Shown here one piece after another: positions 25,963 to 35,143 of a stretch of DNA of 64,000 bases. The notes under the pieces are model-generated. The model saw nothing but the letters and a program-made list of their open reading frames with translations. It searched no databases and was not told the DNA's origin. Each line of letters starts with the position of its first letter. Positions within the stretch are counted from its first letter, which is position 1. A program made the translations under genes and the position numbers. The DNA lies in NCBI GenBank assembly GCA_000155435.1, contig DS990260.1:1073320-1137319 (forward strand). The letters are read 5' to 3'. This DNA is from Clostridiales bacterium 1_7_47FAA (lineage in GTDB: Bacteria > Bacillota > Clostridia > Lachnospirales > Lachnospiraceae).

Positions 25963-26445
25963 TTACCTGATCAGACATATGGCCCCAAAGAAAATCCCCC
26001 AGGCCCCCAGGCCTCCCACCGCGATTTTCACATAGCGGAAATAAACCGCCTCCATATGCGCCTGGGCCTTGCTGGCTGCAGGTTTCCCGGAACCATTCCC
26101 GGACCCTCCCGGCATCTTAACCCCATCGCCGGCCGTCCTCCTCATAAACCTTCCCCTCACCTGCCTCACAGCAGCCAGGCTGCATGGAATCAGGACGGCG
26201 GAAAAAAAGAGCCAGGCAAAAAATCCGGTAACAGCCACATTGGACAGCAGGTGCAGGACGCTTTCCTGCATGTCAAAGCGTATGAAGAAACTCACGTCCA
26301 CCGCAATCATGCTGGCTGTCAGAAGTATCATGCTCCAGAATATAATCCGGCAGAGAAGCGGCAGGACCGGTTCCTCATACGTGCGGATGATCCGGTTCTG
26401 CTTATTCAGGTTCCATTTATCCTGTCCTTCCCAAAAATAGCCCAT
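25963..26445 (-). CDS. Small membrane protein of unknown function
   Basis: 160-residue protein with an N-terminal cytoplasmic arm and three hydrophobic helices: about residues 32-55 (LCRIIFWSMILLTASMIAV), 66-90 (SNVAVTGFFAWLFFSAVL) and 138-158 (IAVGGLGAWGIFFGAIC). A Gly/Ser/Lys-rich loop separates helices 2 and 3. I do not recognise a family. It is believable as a gene because GGGAGGGG sits six bases before the ATG, it begins 14 bases after the MATE stop, and a strong terminator follows it. Function unknown; possibly an accessory of the MATE exporter or an envelope stress component. Confidence 0.7.
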   Translation of the reverse strand: MGYFWEGQDKWNLNKQNRIIRTYEEPVLPLLCRIIFWSMILLTASMIAVDVSFFIRFDMQESVLHLLSNVAVTGFFAWLFFSAVLIPCSLAAVRQVRGRFMRRTAGDGVKMPGGSGNGSGKPAASKAQAHMEAVYFRYVKIAVGGLGAWGIFFGAICLIR

Positions 26446-26459
26446 GGATGTCCCCTCCC

Positions 26460-27830
26460 TTACACAGTCCTTATTGCCTTAATCCATCTTCTGCTCTTTA
26501 AGCGCCATATACACCAGATTGTCTTTAAGATATTATCCATCCTCAGGCATATATAAATCCAGAATACCGGGGCATGCCATACAAAACCTGCCAGAAGCCC
26601 CAGGGGGATGGAAGAAATCCATAAAAACAGATTATCCGCAGCCACCAGTACCTTGGTATCGCCGCCTCCCCTCAATGCGCCTTTGGTCAGTATCATATTG
26701 GATGCCTGGAATATCATGATCAGGCTGACCGCATACATCAGATGCCTTGTAATCGCCGCCGTCTCCTCAGTCAGGCGGTACATGCCGACCACCGGCTCCG
26801 TAATCAGCAGGATGATTGCAGCCGACAGGGTACCCAGCAGGATTCCAATCCCAAGGAATGCCCAGCCCTGACGCTCCGCCTCCCGTATCTGTCCCCGGCC
26901 CAAGGTATTGCCTACCATGACCGAACTGGCCTGGGACACGCCCTGAATCAGATTGCCGGTCAGCCTGGAGATGACGGAGACGATTGCATTGGCCGCCACA
27001 AAAGCCGTGCCCAGGCGTCCAATCACCATCATGACCACATTTTCCCCAAAAGAAAGAAGGATATCGCTGATCAATACAGGCAGCCCAAAATGGACATATT
27101 CCCGCACAAGTCCCCCTGTCCTGGCAAACAGGTCCCTAACGCGGAACCTGAGCTTATTCTCTGCCAGAAGCAGATACCCGCAGATAACAGAGCATTCGTA
27201 GATACGCACCAGCAGGGTGCTGAAAGCCGCGCCGGATAACCCCATGGCCGGGGCGCCCAGCTTGCCGAACATGAATATATAATTGGCTGCGATATTGATG
27301 AAAAAACCAGCTATGGACACATACAGGGCCAGTCTCACCTTTCTGATACTGCGCAGGATGACCGTGGTGGTTATGGATAAACCATTGAAAAAATAAGCCA
27401 AGGTACAGTATTTCAGATATTCGGTCCCATACCGTATAACCTGCGGCTGTGCGGTGTACAGCCTCATGATTACCCCCGGGAAAGAAAAGGTAAGCAGGCC
27501 GAACACGGCGGCCAGGACCAGGGACAGGCGGTACATGATTGCAATCACTTTTTTGAGGGAACCCATATCCTGCATCCCCCAGAAGCGGGAAGCCAGCACA
27601 GAGGCACCCATGCTGAGTCCCATGGAAAAGGAACGGTATGTATTCACGAACTGGGTGGCCAAGGATGCCGCCGACAGCTGCAGCTCCCCCAAAGAGCCGA
27701 TCATCAGGGTGTCTGTCAGGTTGATTCCATCCGTAATCATCCCCTGCAGGGCGACCGGAAGGGCAAACAGCAGGATTTCCTTATAAAATTTCCCATCATC
27801 ATATACCAGAGGTCCCGGTTTCATTTTCAT
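26460..27830 (-). CDS. MATE family efflux transporter
   Basis: Second MATE exporter (456 aa) of the NorM-like group, with LFALPVALQGMITDGINLTDTLMIG at the N-terminus (seen in short pieces), MGLSMGASVLASRFWG in the first half and LIQGVSQASSVMVGNTLG in the second. Its ATG overlaps the stop of the ceramidase-fold gene by four bases (ATGA), which is translational coupling. It is third in the operon divergent from the LysR gene; it may export a product of the two hydrolases. Confidence 0.92.
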   Translation of the reverse strand: MKMKPGPLVYDDGKFYKEILLFALPVALQGMITDGINLTDTLMIGSLGELQLSAASLATQFVNTYRSFSMGLSMGASVLASRFWGMQDMGSLKKVIAIMYRLSLVLAAVFGLLTFSFPGVIMRLYTAQPQVIRYGTEYLKYCTLAYFFNGLSITTTVILRSIRKVRLALYVSIAGFFINIAANYIFMFGKLGAPAMGLSGAAFSTLLVRIYECSVICGYLLLAENKLRFRVRDLFARTGGLVREYVHFGLPVLISDILLSFGENVVMMVIGRLGTAFVAANAIVSVISRLTGNLIQGVSQASSVMVGNTLGRGQIREAERQGWAFLGIGILLGTLSAAIILLITEPVVGMYRLTEETAAITRHLMYAVSLIMIFQASNMILTKGALRGGGDTKVLVAADNLFLWISSIPLGLLAGFVWHAPVFWIYICLRMDNILKTIWCIWRLKSRRWIKAIRTV

Positions 27831-29212
27831 GTGGATTCCTCTTTAGCAGATGTCTCTTCAACAGATGTCCCTTTAACAGGCGCCTCTTTTGTGAACAGAC
27901 CTTTTTCAAGACGGCGGCAGGATTCCTCCAGCGCCGGTCTGATATATCCTCTTGCCATGAAGCAGCTTTTCCTTCCCGGAAGGCTGCGCCGGATATCCCG
28001 TTCCAGGGTTTCATCATCAAAAATGTAACCGCTTGGAACCATCAGGCTGCAATCGTGATTGATGATGACGGTTTCCCCTGCATCGGAAGCCGCTTTAAGG
28101 GCGGTTCCCAGTGAGGAATACAGTTCCCCGCTGGCTCCAATGAGGGCCAGGTCCCCAATCTTCAGCAGGTGCATGCGCACCTCATAGGGCGTATCCATGG
28201 GCCTTCCTTCTGAGTCCTCAGAGGGAATCCTTATCCAGTCAATCCGTCCATGTAATTCTGTATTTTCTTTATAGGAAGGCAGGTGCCTGATTACCTGGCA
28301 TACATCCGCATACTGCCGGGCCGACAGGTTTTTTAAGGCTGCCCGGGCCATCTCCCCGTTTTTGAGGATCAGGCGTGTCTGACGGCCTGTTTTTATGTCG
28401 GGATAATAGATTTCGTTGCCCATCACCGGATTGATATCCCCTGCCGCCCCGCTGGTCCAGAGGGCCACGCTGCCGCCGTACGCTTCTTCCAGATACCGGC
28501 AGACAGCACCTCCCACATCGGAGCTGACCGCCGGTTTCCCGTCCCTGCCGCAGGGATTCTGGATCATGACGCAGTTGTGCATGGGATAATTGAGGAAAAA
28601 GCCGATGGTGTCCCCCTCCGGCCCATCCACCTTCAAGACGAACATGGTCCGGTCCACGGCCTTTCCCGGATTGATTCCCAGTCCGCATTCCGCCGTAACA
28701 TGACCGTTCCCATCTTTTACATAATAATCCTGTATCCTGTCCACATTGATACAGCATTCGCCGGACCCATAGGTAAGCCTGGCCGGACGTTTTCCGGCCA
28801 CGGCCCGGCCTACGGCCTCCATCATGCACTCTGTTATGAATGCTTCATATCCCGCGGTTGCCTCCTGCACATGGCGCGGCTTCTTACTGATATCATTGGG
28901 TCCTTCATTAATCCGGATTCCGGTCACAGGAGCTGTGTGCGTATGTATGCTTGTAAGTATTATGTTCTGTTCCGGTATCTGAAAACGCTGTTCCAGCGTT
29001 TGCAGAAGCAGGCCCGGATGAGGCACCTTGTCCAGATCGAATGTAACTATCAGGGACTTTTCACAGCCATCGTCAAACAGCAGCGCCCTTACGTACAGAT
29101 CATCCAATATCCCTGTGAATTCTATATCCTGAAGCCCCCGCAAATCCTTCAGCCATTCCTCCCGGGGGGTGATTTTCATTTTTCCGGCTCCACATTGTAA
29201 CTGCTCTTTCAT
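27827..29212 (-). CDS. Neutral/alkaline ceramidase-fold hydrolase
   Basis: Protein of 461 aa with the neutral/alkaline ceramidase N-terminal domain. GAGKMKITPRE opens the fold, SIHTHTAP and NYPMHNCV hold probable zinc His residues, and SGAAGDINPVM lies where true ceramidases have GDVSPN with the nucleophilic Ser. Here that position is Asn, so it is probably not a ceramidase sensu stricto. It lacks a signal peptide. The last 20 residues are Lys/Glu/Thr/Ser repeats with in-frame repeated DNA. The ATG follows GGAGGG; a longer frame is unlikely. It is second in the operon after a secreted Sel1-esterase. Confidence 0.82.
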   Translation of the reverse strand: MKEQLQCGAGKMKITPREEWLKDLRGLQDIEFTGILDDLYVRALLFDDGCEKSLIVTFDLDKVPHPGLLLQTLEQRFQIPEQNIILTSIHTHTAPVTGIRINEGPNDISKKPRHVQEATAGYEAFITECMMEAVGRAVAGKRPARLTYGSGECCINVDRIQDYYVKDGNGHVTAECGLGINPGKAVDRTMFVLKVDGPEGDTIGFFLNYPMHNCVMIQNPCGRDGKPAVSSDVGGAVCRYLEEAYGGSVALWTSGAAGDINPVMGNEIYYPDIKTGRQTRLILKNGEMARAALKNLSARQYADVCQVIRHLPSYKENTELHGRIDWIRIPSEDSEGRPMDTPYEVRMHLLKIGDLALIGASGELYSSLGTALKAASDAGETVIINHDCSLMVPSGYIFDDETLERDIRRSLPGRKSCFMARGYIRPALEESCRRLEKGLFTKEAPVKGTSVEETSAKEEST

Positions 29213-29244
29213 CTGCCCTCCAACTTTCTCAAATGATATCTCCA

Positions 29245-31305
29245 TTATGGATGCTGCTCTCCCAGCACCTGTTCAAACAGCCAGTCCCTGATTTCCTCTA
29301 TATCATAGGCAAAATGCATGGAACTGTTATGCTCATTGGGCGTCTCTTCCTCCGGATTCCCATCCCATGTGGTCCCAAGCCTGAACATGGTATAATGGAC
29401 AGGACTCCCCTGCGCGCGCATGTCTGCCGCGGCCCGGGCATATTCTTCCCTGCTCCACCTGGCGTCCCATACTCCTTTGGCAACAGCAGCCCCATCTGCT
29501 TCCCATACGGCCACGCTGGCATTCATCCCCGGATACCCTCTCTTATCCCCCTCGGAAATGATGATCCAGATATTCTCATCCTTCATCACACGCATGGCAT
29601 CCGGATCCGACTGGCCGGCAACCAGAAGCAGCCCTGCAAAGAAGCCGGGATACCGTATATCCATATCAATGGAACGGATACAGCCCGCGGACTGGCCACT
29701 GGTATAAATGCGGCGGGAGTCAATCCTGTATTCAGATTCCAGCTGCCCAATCAATTTCATTACGGTGTCATTCATGGTTTCCGGTGCGTCCTTCCTGAAT
29801 TGTGGTGCCAGCACGAAGCAGGGATGTTTTGCCTGTTCCTCCGGCCCTGCCCAGACCACCGCCCCATTTCCCTGGCGCAGGGTTATCATCACGTCATCAC
29901 CGTCCGCACTGGCATCCGCCATGAAAAGAATCAGGGGATATTCCTTCTGCGTACTGTAGTCCTCCGGTATATATAGATTATACATCAGATATTCCCCTGT
30001 GTCCGGGTCCCTGAATATTTTTTGCTGAAAATCATCCACTGTCCTGTTTTTGACCTCTGTATTCGGATAAATACCACCATTGGGCAGTAATGGGATATCC
30101 TCTTCTGTCATTATGGTTTTTTCCTGTTCCACACTGACATAAACAGCTTTGACCACGCCGGATCCCGTTGTCCCCGCAGGCCCGTTACCACCGTTTATAA
30201 TACCTCCTTCATAGACAGACGACAATTCATCTGCCGTAGACAGCTCCAATATCACATATCTGCCATCGGTCCCCGCATCCGCCCTGTCAGCTTCTGTATT
30301 GGCGTACGCCTTCATAATGGTGCGTCCCTGGACAAAAAAGCTGTCTGACGCGACGGAACGGTTCTGGATTTCCCTGTCATATTCCAATATCACCGCCGTT
30401 ATCTTCTGGCCATTGCCGAATACCTCCGTGACAGCCGTCACCTGCAGCGGCTCCCCATATTCCACCTCATATCCCGTAGCCGCTGCCTTCTGATACCACG
30501 AATCCGCCTGCTGCCAATCTGGTTCTGTTCCCTTTCCGTATTCATAAAGGCCGGCCATGCCTATCATGCCCACGGCTGCTGTCTTATCCCCCCGCCCGGC
30601 TGCCGTTTCATACCACTGCATGGCCATGCCATAATCCTGAGGTACGCCCTGTCCAAACTCATACAGCCGTCCCAGATAATACTGGCTTGTTATATCCCCA
30701 CGCTCTGCCCCCAGCTGGTAATATGCTGCCGCTGCTCCATAATCCTTCTGTACTCCCAAACCTTTCTCAAACATCAATCCTGCATAACGCGGTCCCTTCC
30801 TGTCACCTGCACGTATGGATTCCATCATCCATTCCATTGCTGTCTGATAATCGGTTCCGACGCCATTGCCGGTAAAATACAGCAGGCCTATGCTCATCAT
30901 GGCTTTAGGGCTTCCCTGGGCCGCTGCTTTCCGGTACCACTCCATGGCCCGTCCTGCATCCGCAGTTCCATATTCCCCTTTCTCCAGATCCTCCCCCAGC
31001 TGTTCCTGGGCTTTCAGATATCCGGCCCCGGCGGAGTCCTTAAGATACCGCATTGCCTGTATCATATCCCCGGATGCCTTTGCCTGTCCGTACTGCCGGT
31101 AATACTGCTGGCCGGCCTCTTCTTCCCCGTCTGACACTCCGGTTCCCCCGGATGCCCCGGTCACTTCTGATATCCCGGCCATTGCCGGCGCCCCGGATAC
31201 TTCCGGCGTCCCAGGCGTCCCACTCACTTCTGCCATCCCGCTGGTTCCTGTTATACAGGAAACTGTCATTGCCATCCCAATTGTAAACACCATCTTTTTA
31301 ACCAC
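29245..31305 (-). CDS. Secreted Sel1-repeat protein fused to a C-terminal esterase
   Basis: 686-residue exported protein. A signal peptide (KKMVFTIGMAMTVSC) is followed by a Gly/Ala/Ser/Pro linker, then about five Sel1-type repeats (residues ~70-265, e.g. GAGYLKAQEQLGEDLEKG and AAAYYQLGAERGDITSQYYLG in short runs). Next is an Ig-like beta region (~275-375), and last an esterase/PHB-depolymerase-type alpha/beta domain. The nucleophile is in YTSGQSAGC, the acid probably in ISEGDKRG, and the His in EHNSSMHFAY. Start is GTG 31305 with AGGGGG nine bases upstream. It is first in its operon and divergent from the LysR gene. The Sel1-esterase fusion is uncommon. Confidence 0.82.
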   Translation of the reverse strand: MVKKMVFTIGMAMTVSCITGTSGMAEVSGTPGTPEVSGAPAMAGISEVTGASGGTGVSDGEEEAGQQYYRQYGQAKASGDMIQAMRYLKDSAGAGYLKAQEQLGEDLEKGEYGTADAGRAMEWYRKAAAQGSPKAMMSIGLLYFTGNGVGTDYQTAMEWMMESIRAGDRKGPRYAGLMFEKGLGVQKDYGAAAAYYQLGAERGDITSQYYLGRLYEFGQGVPQDYGMAMQWYETAAGRGDKTAAVGMIGMAGLYEYGKGTEPDWQQADSWYQKAAATGYEVEYGEPLQVTAVTEVFGNGQKITAVILEYDREIQNRSVASDSFFVQGRTIMKAYANTEADRADAGTDGRYVILELSTADELSSVYEGGIINGGNGPAGTTGSGVVKAVYVSVEQEKTIMTEEDIPLLPNGGIYPNTEVKNRTVDDFQQKIFRDPDTGEYLMYNLYIPEDYSTQKEYPLILFMADASADGDDVMITLRQGNGAVVWAGPEEQAKHPCFVLAPQFRKDAPETMNDTVMKLIGQLESEYRIDSRRIYTSGQSAGCIRSIDMDIRYPGFFAGLLLVAGQSDPDAMRVMKDENIWIIISEGDKRGYPGMNASVAVWEADGAAVAKGVWDARWSREEYARAAADMRAQGSPVHYTMFRLGTTWDGNPEEETPNEHNSSMHFAYDIEEIRDWLFEQVLGEQHP

Positions 31306-31359
31306 AAGCTGTATCCCCCTGTTCCTATACTTTTAACAACTATATTTCCTTGTCTTAGC

Positions 31360-31388
31360 TTTACAAATAGAAAGGTATACTATATAAT
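31360..31388 (+). promoter_or_regulatory. Promoter of the LysR gene
   Basis: TTTACA (31360-31365) and TATAAT (31383-31388) with exactly 17 bases between. The LysR-type palindrome begins two bases after the -10 box, so the regulator may repress itself. Confidence 0.65.
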
Positions 31389-31389
31389 T

Positions 31390-31411
31390 ATTACAACCAT
31401 TTACTTGTAAT
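31390..31411. promoter_or_regulatory. LysR-type operator palindrome
   Basis: ATTACAA, eight bases, TTGTAAT: a perfect seven-base inverted repeat of the T-N11-A class. It lies in the divergent region between the LysR gene and the Sel1-esterase operon and is the best candidate binding site for this regulator. Confidence 0.65.
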
Positions 31412-31446
31412 TTAAATCAACCGCATCCTCATATATGGAGGGAAAA

Positions 31447-32382
31447 ATGAACTTTTTAAGCCTGGAATACTTTCTGGTCATTGCAGAAGAAAAGAATTTC
31501 AGCCGGGCCGCGGACAAGCTGTTCGTATCCCAGCAATCTTTAAGTGAACACGTCAAGAAGCTGGAACAGGAACTGGGGACACCGCTGTTTAAACGGGGCC
31601 GCTCCCTGACGCTTACGGTTGCCGGCGAGTGTCTGGTTACCGGAGCCCAGGAAATCCTGGATGCCCAGTCACGTATGCTCCAGCAGATTGCCTTTGTGAC
31701 AGAAAACAGACGGAAGAAAATCACAATCGCTGTCTCTACCTTTGATGTCCCGCCCTTCCTGCCCGAACTTCTGGCCAGATATAAGGCCAAATACCCCAAT
31801 TATGACGCAGTGGTGGTAAAGCGCCAGGTTTCGGATATCGCTTATAATATGAGCGGTGTGGACCTATATATCAGTTTCCTTCCCCTTAATCCCAATCTGG
31901 AGAACATCATCCTGAGCCAGGACCACTTTGTAGCGATAGCCTCAAAGGAACTGTTCTCCCAGACCTACGGAAAGAAATGGAAGAAACTGGAACAGGAACT
32001 GCAATCCCATGAAGCCCTCTCTGTCATCAGGGATATCCCATTTATCCTGCTCTACGACAAGAACGGCATCCTCTCCCGGGATTTGGACCATATCTTTAAA
32101 ACCTACCACATCACCCCGCGGGTTGGTTTCCAGTCTGAGAATAATGAACTGAACGCAGAGATGTGCGCCTGCGGCATGGGCGTCATGCTGGCCCCCTATG
32201 ATTACTGCATCCGTAAATTCCGCCTTGACTCGGATGAGAAACGGAACCAATTCGGCATTTATCCAATACAGACACCTGGATTAGATGCATGCATCGCCAT
32301 ATCCTATGAGAAGGGGAGGCATCTGAATCCAGCGGAGAAACATTTCATTGAACTGGCCAGACAATATCTGAGTAATCCATAA
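31447..32382 (+). CDS. LysR family transcriptional regulator
   Basis: 311-residue regulator. The N-terminal winged helix reads MNFLSLEYFLVIAEEKNFSR and continues to a recognition helix with LFVSQQSLSEHVKKLE; the remaining ~220 residues form the periplasmic-binding-like effector domain (KKITIAVSTFDVPPFLPELL). The ATG at 31447 has GGAGG six bases upstream; a start four codons earlier has none. It is divergent from the Sel1-esterase/ceramidase-fold/MATE operon, with a palindrome between, so it probably controls that operon and itself. Confidence 0.92.
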   Translation: MNFLSLEYFLVIAEEKNFSRAADKLFVSQQSLSEHVKKLEQELGTPLFKRGRSLTLTVAGECLVTGAQEILDAQSRMLQQIAFVTENRRKKITIAVSTFDVPPFLPELLARYKAKYPNYDAVVVKRQVSDIAYNMSGVDLYISFLPLNPNLENIILSQDHFVAIASKELFSQTYGKKWKKLEQELQSHEALSVIRDIPFILLYDKNGILSRDLDHIFKTYHITPRVGFQSENNELNAEMCACGMGVMLAPYDYCIRKFRLDSDEKRNQFGIYPIQTPGLDACIAISYEKGRHLNPAEKHFIELARQYLSNP

Positions 32383-32387
32383 GTATT

Positions 32388-32423
32388 GGGAGGGAATGAT
32401 TTTCAATCATCCCTCTCCTTTTT
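32388..32423 (+). terminator. Terminator after the LysR gene
   Basis: GGGAGGGAATGATT pairs with AATCATCCCTCTCC across a short loop and is followed by five Ts. Begins six bases after the stop codon. Confidence 0.85.
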
Positions 32424-32578
32424 GTGTACATATTGCACAATTATGATAGTTTTCCTTTACATTCATATGTCTATTTAACTATAATCCGACAAAAATGTCC
32501 AACACCGTCAAGCCTTTGGGGTTACAAGCCTTTCCTTGTACAAAAATCCCCTTTCTGTGAAATTATTTCAAGTACCAT

Positions 32579-32607
32579 GGGACATAATGACGGATATTTG
32601 GTATACT
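32579..32607 (+). promoter_or_regulatory. Extended -10 promoter of the GGDEF pair
   Basis: GGGACA (32579-32584), 17 bases, TATACT (32602-32607) preceded by TGG, an extended -10. Predicted start near 32614, about 43 bases before the first GGDEF ATG. The region 32424-32578 shows no other clear signal. Confidence 0.5.
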
Positions 32608-32656
32608 GAAAGAAAATCCCATATATTCCTAATGGGAGAAGGGGGATGATTGGCAA

Positions 32657-33865
32657 ATGAGGTACGTATTTCCTTTCCTGTGGATTGTAATATATGTCCT
32701 TCTCTATCTGCATGAGTCCAAGGCAGTCCACATGCCGGGCATAAAAGAGGAGGAGTCAGGCACCCGGACAGAATATGCCCTGAGGGCTTTTGTAAAAGCG
32801 GGTATCCTGTTTTTAGGCTGGTATGTCCATCTGCCCTTATTTATCGTGTATGTGTTGATACTCTGCGGGTATGGGATGACGTTCCGGTCAATCAGGACCA
32901 GGAATAAGATGGACCTATTTTTCTGGGGCAATTTTTTCAGTATCTGCTTCACCGCCGTTCATCTGATCTGCCTGGCCGTCATCTCAATGGTTACCGGATA
33001 TATGCTGAGGGATGTCTATCTGAATCATATGACCTTCCTGCTGTCCATGGTCATGACCCTCCTCATCCTGAACCTGGCCCACATACTGTGGAAAAGACAG
33101 GCCTTTGTGGAATGGATCACGCTTTTAACCAGTGATGAAAAGAGATTCAACCAGCTGGTCTCCTTTGAGTGGTATGCGGTGGGATATCTGCTGTTTGACA
33201 GCATTTCCTGTGTTTTCGTACTGCCCTATTTCCTGTTATCCGTTTTTCTGATCGGCAGCTGCATCCTTCTGATGATCCAGTTCATACTTTTTTTGGTACA
33301 TACTTACAGGATCATAGAGAAAGCCCATTATGAAGCGGAATACTACAGGCTGGAGGAGGAAAGAGCCGACCATGTAAAGAGGCAGATGAGCCTGCAGAAG
33401 CTGGCCTATATAGACAGCCTGACAGGGGCATTTACCAGGAGATATGCAATGGAAATGCTGGAATCCATGCAGAAGGACAGGCTGGATGTCACGGTTGCCT
33501 ATATTGACGTGAACGGGCTGAAAATGGTCAACGACACCCTGGGACACCCCGAGGGCGACCAGTACCTGAAAATAATAGCAAACAGCCTCAATGAAAGCCT
33601 GAATAAAAGCGATATCCTTGCGCGGGTTGGCGGTGACGAGTTCCTGATTGTCTCCAACAGCACGGAAAAAGACGCTTTGGAGTCCATGCTTTCAAAAGTC
33701 AATGAACGCCTGAAGGACATGGGCAGGGAAGGCTACCGGCCATCCTTCAGCTATGGGACCGTGTCGGCGTCCCATCATGAACCCTTTGACCTGGATGCAT
33801 TGTTACGCGAAAGCGACCGCCGGATGTACGATTATAAGATGCAGTTTAAGAAGGGGGTAATCTAA
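32657..33865 (+). CDS. Membrane GGDEF diguanylate cyclase
   Basis: Predicted c-di-GMP synthase of 402 aa. Residues 1-215 hold about six transmembrane helices with no recognised sensor family, then a short coiled segment (RLEEERADHVKRQMSL), then the GGDEF domain. The domain shows DSLTGAFTRR, IDVNGLKMVNDTLGH and active-site RVGGDEF. The inhibitory I-site position reads NKSD instead of RxxD, so product inhibition may be lost. AAGGGGG lies 13 bases before the ATG. The TAA stop directly abuts the ATG of a second membrane GGDEF gene. Confidence 0.88.
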   Translation: MRYVFPFLWIVIYVLLYLHESKAVHMPGIKEEESGTRTEYALRAFVKAGILFLGWYVHLPLFIVYVLILCGYGMTFRSIRTRNKMDLFFWGNFFSICFTAVHLICLAVISMVTGYMLRDVYLNHMTFLLSMVMTLLILNLAHILWKRQAFVEWITLLTSDEKRFNQLVSFEWYAVGYLLFDSISCVFVLPYFLLSVFLIGSCILLMIQFILFLVHTYRIIEKAHYEAEYYRLEEERADHVKRQMSLQKLAYIDSLTGAFTRRYAMEMLESMQKDRLDVTVAYIDVNGLKMVNDTLGHPEGDQYLKIIANSLNESLNKSDILARVGGDEFLIVSNSTEKDALESMLSKVNERLKDMGREGYRPSFSYGTVSASHHEPFDLDALLRESDRRMYDYKMQFKKGVI

Positions 33866-35143
33866 ATGAGGCTGGTACTGCCCTGGAACGGCTATTATAC
33901 CATGTTTGTGGCAATCTGTTATTACATATACAATCACCAGATGTTCTCCTATATTGATTATCTCACGGGGAAGAAGCTTCCCAAATGGAAAAGCAGCATC
34001 ATAACCTTCATCATCAACTACGAGGTGTTCATGCTGATTTCCCAGCTGCGTTTTTACCTGATCATCAACTGGACGATTTTCGCCATCTTCCTGGTGCTGG
34101 AAATTGCGGTAATCTACCGGGTGCCGTGGACCATGAGCCTGTTCTGCGGTATACAGGGCGCAATGATCGGCCTGGCATTTAATTTCATCACAAGGTCGGG
34201 CACTGCCCTGCTTGTGAACCAGTCCCTTGCGGCCTTTGACTCCCGGATCATAAGCAGCATAGCCAGCTTGAAGCCCTATCCCATTGCGGCAGGCTTTGTA
34301 CTTGCAGGTTTCGGTTTTTGGGTGCTTCAGCATAAATTTAATGACTGGGCGGAAAAAGAGGAGAATCCGGACAAGCCGGTAAACCTTATTTTCTCCCTCT
34401 GCCTTGTGCTCTCCCTTTTTATTTATCTGGACCTGAACCTGCTGATTTATTTCACCCCCAGCAATGAACCGATCATAAAACTCTGGGGAATGAAATCAGG
34501 CATATGCGTATTGATTGGGTATTATATAGGAATCAGCCATATCCATACCCTGACAAAGCTCCAGCATTTTGAAAGGCAGAGCTATACCGTGCGCAAAGAG
34601 CTGATTTCACATAAAATCATGGTGGATAAACTGGAAAAGCTAGCATTTTATGATATCCTGACCGGCTGCCAGAGCCGTGAAGCGGCCTTGAATGCCATGA
34701 AGCATGATTATGAGGAGGGGAATCCCTTTTACGTATGCTTTGCCGACCTGAATAACCTAAAGCCGGTGAATGATAATCTTGGGCATGACGCCGGGGACCG
34801 GTATCTGGCAGCGGTGGCCCATGCCCTCCAGGAAGCGGCGGGAACAGGGGACATTGTCAGCAGGTACGGAGGGGATGAATTTTTACTGATCACACCCCAG
34901 GACGGGATTGAACGGGTCAGGGCTGGCTTGGATAATGCCAAGTGGTCCTTAAAAGAGCTTTCCAATTCGTCTGAATATCCATTTGAGCTTTGGATAAGTT
35001 ACGGAATTGCCTTCAGCGGGGAATGCGGGAATCTGGAGGAACTTATCAAGCTTGCGGACGACAGGATGTATGAGAATAAACGCCGCGATAAGCAGGAAAG
35101 GAATGCGGGCAGGACAGACCATATCCCTCCCGCCCCTGCATGA
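33866..35143 (+). CDS. Membrane GGDEF diguanylate cyclase
   Basis: 425-residue paralogous design: six or more N-terminal helices (residues 1-225, e.g. FAIFLVLEIAVIYRVPW and LILSLCLVLSLFIYLDL-like segments), then GGDEF with YDILTGCQSREAA, FADLNNLKPVNDNLGHDAG and active-site SRYGGDEF. The I-site reads GTGD, again without Arg. It starts at the base after the upstream stop, so translation is coupled and the pair may act together. A bidirectional terminator follows. Confidence 0.88.
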   Translation: MRLVLPWNGYYTMFVAICYYIYNHQMFSYIDYLTGKKLPKWKSSIITFIINYEVFMLISQLRFYLIINWTIFAIFLVLEIAVIYRVPWTMSLFCGIQGAMIGLAFNFITRSGTALLVNQSLAAFDSRIISSIASLKPYPIAAGFVLAGFGFWVLQHKFNDWAEKEENPDKPVNLIFSLCLVLSLFIYLDLNLLIYFTPSNEPIIKLWGMKSGICVLIGYYIGISHIHTLTKLQHFERQSYTVRKELISHKIMVDKLEKLAFYDILTGCQSREAALNAMKHDYEEGNPFYVCFADLNNLKPVNDNLGHDAGDRYLAAVAHALQEAAGTGDIVSRYGGDEFLLITPQDGIERVRAGLDNAKWSLKELSNSSEYPFELWISYGIAFSGECGNLEELIKLADDRMYENKRRDKQERNAGRTDHIPPAPA

